The notes beneath the pieces were generated by a model. It had not been told where the DNA came from, searched no databases, and saw only the letters and a program-made list of their open reading frames with translations. 14,827 bases of DNA from Terana coerulea (taxonomy: Eukaryota > Basidiomycota > Agaricomycetes > Polyporales > Phanerochaetaceae): positions 1 to 14,827 of the forward strand of contig JAKOGH010000562.1 in the NCBI GenBank assembly GCA_024811115.1, read 5' to 3'. The number at the start of each line of letters is the position of its first letter. Position 1 is the stretch's first letter. This document shows, one piece after another, positions 1 to 8,968 of the stretch. The translations under genes were made by a program, and so were the position numbers.

Positions 1-3
1 TCA

Positions 4-56
4 GGGAGCATTCTGGGTAGTACAATGGCACGGGGAGGATTCTGGGTGCTACAATG
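4..56. repeat. Two-copy 29-bp-period direct repeat at window edge
   Basis: Two 24-nt copies lie at 4-27 and 33-56. They share the core ATTCTGGGT followed by NNTACAATG-like sequence and differ at about three positions. A third TACAATG follows at 61-67. The window starts inside this structure, so it may be the end of a longer minisatellite to the left. No function is inferred. Confidence 0.6.
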
Positions 57-1899
57 CAACTACAATGACGCAGGGATGACGCAATGGCGACCGGGCTTCC
101 CTGCCATCGCGCTCTCTCCGCTCCTCTCGCCCTCCGTCGCCGTGCTCCTCTCCCACCGAAAACACGGTCAATGCGACGCTACGACTCCTCTACGGCCAGG
201 ACGCGACGGTGCTGCACATGCGCAGAACGGGACTCGGGCTGGATCGCCCGCTGCAGGTGCGTCCTTGTCTGCCCGGCAACCCAGCCGCTTGCTCGCGGGA
301 CGGCGTTCTGGCCGCCGTTTGCGCTGCGAGCACGAACCTGTGCGCGCTGTAGTCTCCATGTGGGGCGGGTCTGAAGGCGCGTTGAATACTGTGTATGCGG
401 ACTTACCTGTTGGTGCGCATTCTGCCAGGAATCCGCCCTAACCCGCTCATTCGTCGTCTCGCGCGCGCAGAGACAACGGCGCACACGGAGGCGTGCCCGC
501 GGTCTTGCTCGCCGGAGCTCGACGTGTCCCGACTTCGTCAAACGGCCGCCTCCGGCGTGAGTCCACCTCGCCCGCCTCCTTGCGCGTGCAGCTTGCAGAT
601 GCATTCTTAGTGCGCGTAGACACGCTTCCGCGACCCCCGCTCGCGGGACGGCGTTCTGTTGCGTCTTCGCTGTGCGGGCGCCTATTCGCATGCTGCATGC
701 GAGCCTTGCTTCGCGCCCGGTACGTCGCGTTTCTTGCAATCTGTTTGGCGTGAGACGGCATTGATGGGCGTATTAGGGCGCTCTTCGCGTCGTGTGCGAA
801 GGGGAGGCGAGGATGACGAGATACAGCGTCCTCGGCGCAGACGGTCCCAGCACCGTGACGCCGTCAAGCTGTAGCGGAGATGCTGCCGTTTGACACAACG
901 GGTTGACTCGACGCACGGCTGCGACGACGGGCCTTGGTACTGGCTACAGCATGATGTCGCCGCCCTAGACGCTTCGACGCCGCCCCGCCGTTCTCGTGTC
1001 GATCCCCACGTCTCCGCCCCCGCAAATGGCGCCCGCGCACCGCCACCCGCGACAGCCAGGGGCACCGGCAGTCCGGCGTCGTGGCCTTGGCCGCGGGAAG
1101 CATTTCTATAGCGGCATCGCGATCTGGGCAGGCGGTCAGAACATGGAGGCAACGCGAGTGCAAGAAGGCGGCGTACCCCGGTGGCACAATGACCCCCGTG
1201 GACGGCGGGGAAGTACGCTCAGGCTGTATCCCCGTGCGCTGTGCGGACAGAGGGCGGCCGGCGGACGGCGATCTGTCGTGTCTTTGCGATCCTGGCGACC
1301 TCGTCAGCACGCGGACGGCTTGCACCCCAAGGACGGGACATACCTGGACGGGACGGCCTTCAGCGCACGCGGACACCGCTCGAATCTGTCGCTGCGACGG
1401 CCCCTTCGTCCTCCCACGCCGCTCGCCGCTCGCCGCTCGCCGACGCCGTTCTGCCCTCTGCGCAGCACGCCTCCTTCGCGCGCTCAGCGCACCGCGACGG
1501 AACCGTCCCGCCGACGGCACGACGGCACGCGCAGCATCGCACGGCCTGTTTTGTCGCTGCTGGGCGACGTGCGTGCGTTCGCAGGCGTTCGCGCGCGTCC
1601 CCGCCGCCGGCCGCCGTGGCGCCGCGCGTCCTGGCGCACCTCAAGAGACGGCTGCTGAATGCACCGTCGACACGTCGCTCGCCGTCGCCGTGCATCTCCC
1701 CAAGCCGCCCGCCCCCTCACGCCGCGTTCCGGCCGTCGCTCGTCGCCGACGCGCCGTGTCTGTGCGGTGTGTGTCGCTGCGTCAGCGGCGAGAACAACGG
1801 GGTCTCTGGGCGGCGACGTACTGTTCGGTGGCAGCATGCCGGCCATGAAGACAGCCTCAGGATCCAGTATGAGGGAGAAGGCCGACGCCTGGGCGGGGC
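57..1899. other. GC/CpG-rich stretch without a convincing gene
   Basis: This stretch is strongly GC-rich and full of CpG. Every strand and frame carries moderately long open frames, as expected from composition alone, so I call no gene. Visible structure: an exact 20-nt match (GCTCGCGGGACGGCGTTCTG) at 291-310 and 639-658, with weaker flanking similarity, suggests a diverged ~350-bp tandem duplication. A short 9-bp-scale tandem (GCTCGCC-type) lies near 1422-1445, and a GACGGCAC doublet lies near 1512-1527. A GTGAGT near 559 followed by TTGCAG near 600 resembles a fungal intron, but the flanking frames give nothing recognisable. The retained CpG density argues against heavy methylation-driven decay. 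Confidence 0.5.
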
Positions 1900-2793
1900 T
1901 CGCGACTGCATCCTGTAGACGTGGTGGCTCCGTACGGGGTCGTCGAGAGCAGGCAGCGACGGCATCTCGCGGCGACACTCGCGGCTGCATCCCGCGGGCG
2001 TGGTGGCTCCGTATGGACTCGGAGCCCCTGGATTCCGACTATGCGACGGTGCCGAAGTGCGCGCGCCTGGGAACGCGTCGCGACGTGACGGCGTGGGTGT
2101 CTCATTGCGGCACTCGCGGCTGCGTCTCGCGGGCGTGGTGGCTCCGTGTGGTCTCAAGGCCGGTAAAAATGAACCTGGAGCTGGTGCCGACACGCTCCTG
2201 CTTGAGGGCTTGGCAACAACGGGCGGCGAGGAGCACCTCAGAGCGGCACTCGCGGCTGCATCCCGCGAGCATGGTGGCTCCGTATGGACTCGCAGTCCCT
2301 GGATTTCGACTTCGCCATCGCGCCGACGTGCATGAGCCTGGGAGTGCGCCGAGAACAGGCGGCTGGGGTATCCGAGTGCGGCATTCGCGGCGGCATCCCG
2401 CGGGCACTATGGCTCCGTATGGACTCAGAGTCCGCAGAAATCGACATGAAGATGATGTCAGCGACCTCTCGCTCGCGAAGCGGTCGGCAACGGGCTGCGA
2501 CGGCGTCTCAGAGCGGTACTCGCGGCTGCATCCCGCAAGCGTGGCGGCTCCGTACGGGCTCGGGGTCCCTGGATTTCTGCTTCGCGATCGTGCGGACGGG
2601 CATGAGCCTGGGCACTCGTCAAACACGGGGAGCGGCCACATCTCGGGGCGGTATTCGCGGCTCCATCCCGCCAGCGTGGTGGCTCCGTACGGGCTAGATC
2701 TGTGTGGATTTCGACTCCGAGTTAGCTTCGACACTGCGACACTGTCCTACCCGCGGACCTGGCCAGCGACGACGGCGAGTTTGCGACTACGAT

Positions 2794-2850
2794 GTACGTG
2801 CTTCGCTTGGTGTACGCGCTGCTGGACAGCACTAATTTTCGCTCGTGTAG
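2794..2850 (+). other. Intron-like module, array copy A
   Basis: This 57-nt segment has donor GTACGT, an ACTAAT branch-like element about 15 nt before the end, and acceptor GTGTAG. It interrupts the 135-bp rhythm after the unit anchored at 2680. The same module recurs at 4329-4382 and 5335-5390 inside homologous flanks (upstream TTCGAC..., downstream CGGTGTGA-like). Splicing here leaves no clearly better frame, so it may be a fossil. Confidence 0.5.
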
Positions 2851-4328
2851 AACACCAGTCACAGTTGACAGTGGTGTGACTTGGACTGAGCTGAGTTTCT
2901 TCGGGGGCGGCCCTCGCGGCTACATCTCGCGGGAATCGTGGATCCGTACGATCTCGGCCTGCATGAGTCTAAGTCGGCATCCGGCAGTTGTCGGCTGGAG
3001 AGCGGGTGACCGTATCTCGTCGCGGCCTTCGCAGCTCGGTCCCGCGGACGCTATGGCTGGTCTGCGAGTGGATGAATTTCAACTTCAGGGACGGCTTCGA
3101 CGTGTTTCGGTCTGCAGCAGCGGCTAGCAAGAACGATACAGGCACGCATTTCGCTTGGTACGGCGTTGTAGTCTCTGGATTCGGACGTCACGATGGGGCC
3201 GACGCATCCCAGCCTAGCGACTCGTCAAGAGCGGGCGGCGACAGCATCTCGCGTCAGCGCATCTGTACCGTGGTGACGCCGTATGGGCTCAGAGTCCCCG
3301 ACTTTTGGCCTCGCGATGGTGCCAAAGCGCGCGAGACGAGAAACGTGTCGAGGCCAGATTGCGTGGGTATCTCGTAGCGACACTCGCGGGCGCTGTGGCT
3401 CTGTATGGACCCGTGGTCCCTGAATTTCGACTTCGCAAGGGTGCCGACGTGCATGAGCCTGGGAACGCGTCAAGAACAGGTGGCTGGGGTGTCCGAGAGC
3501 GGCATTCGCGGCTGCATCCCGCCAGCGTGGTGGCTCCGTATGGACTCGGAGTCCCTGAATCTCGACTTCGCGATGGTGTCTACATGCACGAGCCTGGGAC
3601 CACGTCAAGAGCAGGTGGCTGGGGTATTCGAGAGCGGCATTCGCGACTGCATCCCGCCAGCGCGGTGGCTCCGTATGGGCTCGGGGTCCCTGGATTTCTG
3701 CTTCGCGATCGTGCCGACGTGGATGAGCCTGGGCACGCGTCAAGAACAAGCGGTTGGGGTGTCCGAGAGCGGCATCCGCGGCTGCATCCCGCCAACGGTA
3801 TGGCTCCGTATGGACTCGGAGTCCCTGGAATTCGACTTCAAGCTTCAAGCTCGTGTCGACGGGCTGAGGAATGTAGACACTCATCGAGAACGGGCAGCGG
3901 CGACATCTGAGAGCGGGATTCGCGGCTGCATCCCGCCAGCGTGGTGGCTCCGTATGGGCTCGGGGTCCCTGGATTTCTGCTTCGCGATCGTGCCGACATG
4001 CATGAGCCTGGGAACATGTCAAGAGCAGGCGGCTGAGGTGTCCGAGAGCGGCATTCGCGACTGAATCCCGCCAGCGTGGTGGCTCCGTATGGGCTCGGAG
4101 TCCCTGAATTTCGACTTCAAGATCCTGCCGACGTGCTCGAGAATGGATATTCGTCCAGGACGGGCAGTGGCGGCATCTCAGAGCGGTATTTGCGGCTGCA
4201 TCCCGCCAGCATGGTGGCTCCGTACGGGCTCGATTTGCGCGGATTTCGACCCCGAGTTGGCTTCGACACTGCGACACTATCCTACCCGCGGACCTGGTTA
4301 GCGACGACGACGAGTATGCGACTTCGAT

Positions 4329-4382
4329 GTACGTGCTTCGCTTGGTGTGTGTGCTGGACCGCGCTGATTTTCGCTTGTGTAG
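4329..4382 (+). other. Intron-like module, array copy B
   Basis: This 54-nt segment has donor GTACGT, branch-like GCTGAT, and acceptor TGTGTAG. It is homologous to the module at 2794-2850. It follows the unit anchored at 4215 just as copy A follows the unit at 2680, which gives a higher-order spacing of 1535 bp. Confidence 0.5.
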
Positions 4383-5334
4383 AACACCGTGCCGAGTTGA
4401 CAGCGGCGTGAACATGGACTGAGCTGAGACTTTTCGGGGGCGGCCCTCGCGGCTACATCTCGTGGGGATCGTGGCTCCGTACGGTCTCGGCCTCCATGGG
4501 TCTAAGCCGGCACCCGGCGTTGTCGGCTCGCGGACGGATGACCGTATCTCGCGACAGCGTTTGCAGCTTGGTCCCGCGGACGTTATGACTGGTCTGCAAG
4601 CCCCTGAATTTCGACTTCAGGGATGGCCTCGACGCGTTTCTATCTGCGGGAGCGGCTAGCAAGGGCAATACAGGCACACATTTCGCTTGGTACGGCGTTG
4701 TAGTCTCTGGATTGGGACGTCACGATGGGGCCGACACACTCTAGCCCAGCGACTGGTCAAGAGCGGGCGGTGACAGCATCTCGCGACAGCCCTCGCATCT
4801 GCATCCTGCGGGCGTGATGGCTCCGTATGGCCTCGTAGTCCCAGAATGTCGGCCTCGCGATGGTGCCAAAATGCGCAAGGCTGGGAACGGGCCGAGGCTT
4901 GGTTGCGTGGGTCTCCCGTAACGACACTTGCGGCTGCAGCTCGCGGGCGCTGTGGCTCTATACGGCCTTGGAGTACCTGGGTATCAACTACGCGATGGTG
5001 CCCGACGCGCGTAAGCATGGGAACACGTCAAGAACAGGCGGCTGGGGTGTTCGAGAGCGGCATTCGCGGCTCTGTCCCGCCAGCGTTATGGCTCCGTGTG
5101 GACTCGGAGTCCGTAAATGTTGACTTCACGATCGCGCCTACGCACTCGAGAACGAGCACTCGTCGAGAATGGGTGGCAGCGACATCTCAGAGTGATATTT
5201 GCGACTGCATCCCGCCAGCGTGGTGGCTCCGTATGGACTCGGAACCCCTGAATGTCGACTCCGAGTTGGCTTCGACGCCGTCCTACCCGCGTACCTCGCC
5301 AGCGATGACGGCGGGTTTGCAATGCAACTTCGGG

Positions 5335-5390
5335 GTACGTGCTTCGTCCTGTGCGCGTGCCGCTGGACCGCACTCATTTCGCTTGTGTAG
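5335..5390 (+). other. Intron-like module, array copy C
   Basis: This 56-nt segment has donor GTACGT and acceptor TGTGTAG with CACTCAT in the branch position. It is homologous to copies A and B and lies 1006 bp after copy B. The distance between modules therefore varies with the number of 135-bp units between them. Confidence 0.5.
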
Positions 5391-5643
5391 AAAACCGTGC
5401 CCAGCCGACGGCGGTGTGAACTTAGACTGAGCTGATGGATGTCAAGGGCCGCGCCCGCGGCTACGTCTCGCGGGGGTTGTGGCTCCGTACGGTCTCGGCC
5501 TCAGTGAGTCCAAGTCCAAGACCACGTCGGCGTCCGGCAGTTGTTGGTTCGAGGGTGGATGACGGCATTTTGGGGCGGTGTTCGCAGCGCGGTCCCGCGA
5601 GCGTTATGGCTGGTCTGCGAGTCCGTGAATCTCAATTTTAGGG

Positions 5644-5860
5644 ATGGTCCCGACGCGTTTCAGTCTGCGGGAGCGGCCGACAAGGGCGATAAAGGTACGT
5701 ATTTCGCTTAGTCGAGCATTGCTTTGTCGTGTTGATTTCTTTCCAGGCTCTTGCGCTAGCAACAATCATCACGGAGCAAATAGAAGCGACAGCGACTGCG
5801 TGGGCGTCCTTCAATGCACTTTCAACGGAGTACGGGCGGTCAATGAATGAACATCAATAG
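5644..5860 (+). CDS. Possible terminal exons at the 3' edge of the array
   Basis: I do not recognise a family. A 52-nt intron candidate (5695-5746; donor GTACGT, acceptor TTTCCAG) separates 5644-5694 from 5747-5860. The second part starts A-L-A-L-A-T-I-I-T-E-Q-I-E, contains ATAWASFNALSTEYGRS and ends in TAG at 5858-5860: 37 residues rich in Ala, Thr and Glu that look like a real helical protein end. The upstream part (MVPTRFSLRERPTRAIK, phase 0) lies in the last partial array unit, so the array and this exon may once have been one gene. A competing phase-1 reading ends ...VRAVNE before TGA at 5848. In array copies A and B the donor position reads GCACGC (3142) and GCACAC (4674), so only this copy could splice with a GT donor. 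The 5' end of any gene here is undetermined. Confidence 0.35.
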
Positions 5861-6525
5861 CCTGATGCGCGGACGAGGACATATTAATAATAATGGCCAG
5901 CAGAGGGTGGTTGAAAGCTTTGCCTGGACGTGAAGTTGAATGATGGCGAATGAATCCTGCGGTGAAATCCCGCCCATGACGATACTGCTCCACTGCCACG
6001 GAGCTCTGTTGATTGGACTTCAGGGTCAAATTTGGCGCACTTAAGCGTACCGAAGTGGTCAATGACATTGAGGGCTCTGCAAGTACACGGCTTGCTTGAT
6101 TTTGTATTGCTTTTACATCATGGCGTTGAATATATTTATCTCACCAAAATTGGACTATTTGGGAAACGGACCATCTGCAAATCGTCTGTCTCCTAATTAG
6201 CCTTTCCATAATTTAGATTCCTCCTTTTCCAGCTTCTGATGTTATTCAAGTGAAACTGAATATATTAATTAGAGAAAGAACAAGACAAGGCCAGGCCCCA
6301 TCCCGGCCGCATCGAGCAGGGCTCCAGACTCGGACTTGGATATTGCTGACAGGAGCTAACCGTCTCCAGTACGCAACCATCCATTTTGGTAAAGATCAAC
6401 GACAGCGTGAGAAATCCTCACATGGCACTTCGGCATGCTCGGTACTCAGTATTCAGCACTCAGCACTCACAGGCCTGCCAAAATTTCGCCAAAATTAACA
6501 GCAAGCTACGTAACCAATCAAGGGC
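5861..6525. other. AT-richer intergenic spacer
   Basis: Base composition drops abruptly from the GC-rich array to AT-rich sequence, lowest around 6060-6270. Open frames on both strands (5811-6068 minus, 6250-6498 plus) are short, lack splice context and match nothing I know. The stretch would contain the 3' ends of both flanking transcription units, which converge here. No clear terminator can be named. Confidence 0.5.
6443..6470. repeat. Four tandem heptamers
   Basis: The sequence reads TACTCAG, TATTCAG, CACTCAG, CACTCAC in direct succession: a four-unit imperfect 7-bp microsatellite in the spacer downstream of the minus-strand gene. It may be simple slippage. Confidence 0.6.
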
Positions 6526-7223
6526 CTACGGTGACTCTATCACAATCTCCGCCGTCTTAATGTGATCCTGGCGTGTCTTCCTCTTGGACCGCGTTGCACG
6601 AGGGCGGTACGGACGCGTGACGAACGCATCCGCTCGCTTGTCGCACCCCCACCGCCGTGCCGTTGGACAAAACGCCTTAGGCCCGAGTCCGTCGGACTCT
6701 GCGCGAGTGAGCTTCGCAAAATAGATGCGCCCACCCTCAAAGCCGGCGTGAATCCGGTTCAGCTCGTCGAGGCACCCGCTGTCTTGCGGATTGCCGAAGG
6801 CAATGTCAGCCGGCCAGCCGCGCACTGTCAGGCCTTTGTGAAGCCAGATGATCTGGTTGTCACCGAAGGAGGTCACGGCCCAGGTCATCCGACTTCTTGG
6901 GACACCGGACACTTCGGCTGCCAAAACGGGTTGTCAGCAACATAGCCTCGAATCGAATGGCATGACATACACAAGAGGCGGCCAGCAAGCAGATTAATTC
7001 TGCGGCGTAGTGTGCGGACTTGACCTTTATACGACGTCACTGCAGAGTGCTCGAGTTAGAGACTGAGCACTAGCAAACATTGACCCAAGCACTCACCTGA
7101 TGTGACTGTCTTGCCCCGCTTCGACGCTGTCTTTTGTCTTTGAGCTTCAAGCAGTTCTTCTTGCAGCCGAACGTGCTCTTCAAGCGTGATGGATGCGACG
7201 GTACGACGTGAGGTAGGAGACAT
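6526..7223 (-). CDS. Three-exon gene for a 195-aa agaricomycete protein with an RGWPADIAFGN motif
   Basis: Exons on the minus strand are 7223-7097, 7039-6971 and 6917-6526. The introns are 57 nt (GTGAGT, branch CTAAC, TGCAG) and 53 nt (GTATGT, branch CTGAC, GGCAG), both phase 1. The reading frame passes through both junctions and ends with TAG at 6526-6528. The start is MSPTSRR at 7223. Residues about 12-31 (ITLEEHVRLQEELLEAQRQK) look like an amphipathic helix or coiled coil. Basic stretches follow (around 32-65), then MTWAVTSFGDN, GLTVRGWPADIAFGN, a LDELNRIH segment and a strongly basic C-terminus (RPYRPRATRSKRKTRQ). From memory, short proteins with a GWP-A/V-D/H-I-PF-like motif occur in expanded orphan families of agaricomycetes; I know no established function. 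No signal peptide or membrane segment is seen. The basic tail would suit nuclear or nucleic-acid binding, but that is inference. All splice signals are intact and there are no stops, so this is the best candidate for a functional gene here. Confidence 0.7.
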
Positions 7224-7262
7224 GTCAGAACGGCTGTTTGGCGGTAAGTGCCCATTCCCTCA

Positions 7263-7275
7263 CTTAATTTATACC
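7263..7275 (-). promoter_or_regulatory. TATA-like element upstream of the minus-strand gene
   Basis: On the minus strand this reads GGTATAAATTAAG. The TATAAA at 7273-7268 lies about 45 nt before the proposed ATG at 7223, a workable distance for a short 5' leader. No CCAAT box is obvious nearby. Confidence 0.4.
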
Positions 7276-7691
7276 GAGAAATACACACTCAAGTCCCAGG
7301 TTCGTCTAGTCTTCGCAAAGTGGTTTGCGATGCTGCCGTGGTATCTCCTTGCCTCAAACAGATGGTGCAAAGGCCGGATGTTTGAGACGTCGGTGTGGTT
7401 GCAGCCGAAGTCTCTTGAACCAGCCACAAAAGGAAGATGTGCACCACAGCGGCTGCTTCCTAATACTGAGACGACATGATCGTGATATAAACACCGTCCA
7501 ATCTTGACGTTCAGTGGGCGTATCCTAAAGTATTTGCCGCCCCCACGTTCAGCGAGAGACTACTCCCCGCGTCTTTGTCAGTTTTCTACGCTTTGACGAT
7601 CCTACAGTAGCTTAGCGTGAGGTCGTGGATACCCTGGGGCACGGCGCACGTACATACTTGCATCAGACACGCGATCGCATTCCCCTCACAG

Positions 7692-8350
7692 ATGACATCC
7701 CACCGGGACCCTCGCCGCCTCGCAATCATTGGCAGAAGGCCGCAGCCGGCGAATTGAGAGGTAAACGGAGCTGCGTTAAAACGTCTTGCTTCTCTGGGCT
7801 TTCGCCAATATTCCGGTTTGTTGAATGAGCTTGACTCGGAGCTTGAAGGTCGTATACGTGGCGACTTCCACTCGTAGAAACTACGTCGCCGCGGTTACTG
7901 CAGTTGCAGTCCAGTTTCACATCAACCTGACACGTAGCCACATAGAGATGCGCGTGAACAAAACGCCATCTCAGGTGTCTGTTTCAATGGTTGAGAGCAA
8001 GCGACGTGGGTGGGTTAACGCCGACGCCACAAAGAGCCGAATTGCCAGATCCGAAATCGACGCGGGCGTCTAAGCGCTTCCGGGCTGCTCTCACGTTCAA
8101 CATGCTCAATCCTCCGCAACCGTGTCAACTGGCCCAACACTCCGTCTCGTCCCACGTATTGGCGAGAGCTGCATGCTGGAAGATACTCGAATATGGGAAT
8201 CTGGACGGCTAGCCTGCGGCAGCAATAAGTGCCCTAAGCAGGAGCGAGTCGCTCAAGTTCCCTGAACCCGACTTGGCCAAGTCCTGCAAGCGGTGTTCAG
8301 ATGTCTCCAAACTAGCGGCGAGGGTGATTAGAATATACGAGGACCCGTAG
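7692..8350 (+). pseudogene. Coding-like stretches broken by stops, unresolved
   Basis: No family is recognised. One frame starts at ATG 7692 (MTSHRDPRRLAIIGRRPQ...). It continues past an in-frame TGA near 7755 into a protein-like run, RLASLGFRQYSGLLNELD then SELEGRIRGDFHS, before TAG near 7876. A second frame (open from before 7991 to TAG 8210-8212) continues past that TAG as AAAISALSRSESLKFPEPDL then AKSCKRCSDVSKLAAR, ending at TAG 8348-8350. CKRC is a Cys pair with no visible partner pair. A phase-0 intron at 8156-8212 (weak donor GTATTG, acceptor GGCTAG) could remove the 8210 stop. These runs may be exons of one decayed gene or chance open frames at about 55% GC. Confidence 0.25.
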
Positions 8351-8729
8351 CAACGATCAAGCAAGTAGAAAGAGCGGAAGCGCTACTTGTTTGTCACCGT
8401 CTATCCTGCGGCCCGCTTCTACTGCCACGCGGCCCTCTGTGCCTCGCAACACCTGCTTTTTGGAGCGCAGGCACCATCTTCAGCGGGCGTAAGGTTCTTG
8501 TGGCCGACGTTGCATATTCCCTCACAATCCCGAAGGATTTGATCCGTGAGCTTGGTTCCTGTCTGCTTGCGCTTTGCCGATGCTCATTAGTTTTGTTCTC
8601 ATTTGGCAGCGAACTGCAGATCCAATTGAATACATGCACACGGAGAGCGCACGTCCAGCCCTCTGTGGTCCGCGCATGCGGCACAGTACGAAAGCGGCCA
8701 GTCGTCAGCATTGCGCATTAGAAGCCTAG
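8332..8729 (+). CDS. Possible two-exon segment, start unknown
   Basis: An open frame runs from 8332 to 8545 (contains GPVATIKQVERAEALLVCHR and SAGTIFSGRKVLVADVAYSL). It reaches a 74-nt intron candidate at 8546-8619 (donor GTGAGC, CTCAT in branch position, acceptor CTGCAG). The frame then continues (PIEYMHTESARPALCGPRMR...) to TAG at 8727-8729. An earlier AG at 8608 would give a quick stop. No in-frame ATG exists in the first part, so an upstream exon or frameshift link to the preceding segment would be needed. There is no family match and the evidence is weak. Confidence 0.25.
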
Positions 8730-8943
8730 CCCGACCCTTGCGCTCGGGTCGTTGTGCGCTGTCGTCGCTGCCAGATTCATCGGCGGCCTGGCTAGGGAAC
8801 GCTTACCTAGTACGGATGCATGCTGTAATCGGTGGGGAAGCCGGCCACGAATCAAGTCAGAACCACCCTACCGTCGCCGCTCGTGGTTGACGTGCTTGCT
8901 GGATGAAGGCAAGAGGCTAATCCATGTCACAGTCGACAACTAA

Positions 8944-8954
8944 CCAATATAAAA
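8944..8954 (+). promoter_or_regulatory. CCAAT/TATAAAA-like element
   Basis: Overlapping CCAAT (8944-8948) and TATAAAA (8948-8954) sit in a locally AT-rich patch just before the coding-like segments starting near 8969. It could equally be the end of an intron, because ACTAAC precedes it and AACTCAG follows at 8957-8963. Confidence 0.3.
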
Positions 8955-8968
8955 TTAACTCAGACTGA

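Larger units (their letters stand above)
1900..5640 (+). repeat. Degenerate tandem array of a 135-bp unit
   Basis: The anchor TGGCTCCGTA or a close variant recurs at 1925, 2004, 2139, 2275, 2410, 2545, 2680, then 3396, 3531, 3666, 3801, 3945, 4080, 4215, then 4818, 4953, 5089 and 5224. Most spacings are exactly 135; exceptions are 79, 136 and 144. The unit reads roughly: GGCTGCATCCCGCCAGCGTG, then the anchor, then GACTCGGAGTCCCTGAATTT, then a stretch with GCCGACGTGCATGAGCCTGG, then a GGCTGGGGTGTCCGAGAGCG-like end. Because 135 is a multiple of three, open frames persist on both strands for hundreds of codons. In the plus frame reading APYGLGVPEFRLR, several common differences are synonymous (TAT/TAC, GGA/GGG/GGC). 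The antisense frame reading SPYGAT shares those third positions, so this does not fix the strand. Nonsense changes in the plus frame (CGA to TGA near 3907, TGG to TGA near 4034) and +1 spacings at two places show the array is not one intact ORF now. It is either a decayed repeat-protein gene or a non-coding minisatellite. Confidence 0.9.

Noticed and set aside
25..1990. Many 60-250 codon open frames in the GC-rich leader
   Set aside because: They occur in all six frames at once, are Arg/Pro/Ala-rich, and lack splice context or known motifs: the expected effect of high GC.
1659..2879. Plus-strand 406-codon open frame
   Set aside because: It runs from GC-rich low-complexity sequence into the array, changes repeat frame midway through a 136-bp step, and reads through the intron-like module at 2794. 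Not a credible single protein.
3225..4415. Minus-strand 396-codon open frame, one of the two longest in the window
   Set aside because: It is produced by the 135-bp repeat, whose length is a multiple of three, so stop-free frames propagate on both strands. Intron-like signals in the array face the plus strand. No recognisable domain.
5540..5570. tRNA-like GGTTCGAG
   Set aside because: No matching acceptor stem, anticodon arm or A box in the surrounding sequence.
1900..5640. CRISPR-like array
   Set aside because: Repeats are 135 bp, diverged and directly adjacent, with no short spacers, and the context is eukaryotic.
5811..6068. Minus-strand 85-codon open frame in the spacer
   Set aside because: It overlaps the end of the exon at 5747-5860, has no promoter-like or splice evidence, and shows no recognisable sequence.
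8394..8711. Minus-strand 105-codon open frame
   Set aside because: No motif or splice signals; it overlaps a plus-strand segment with better intron signals, though that segment is itself weak.
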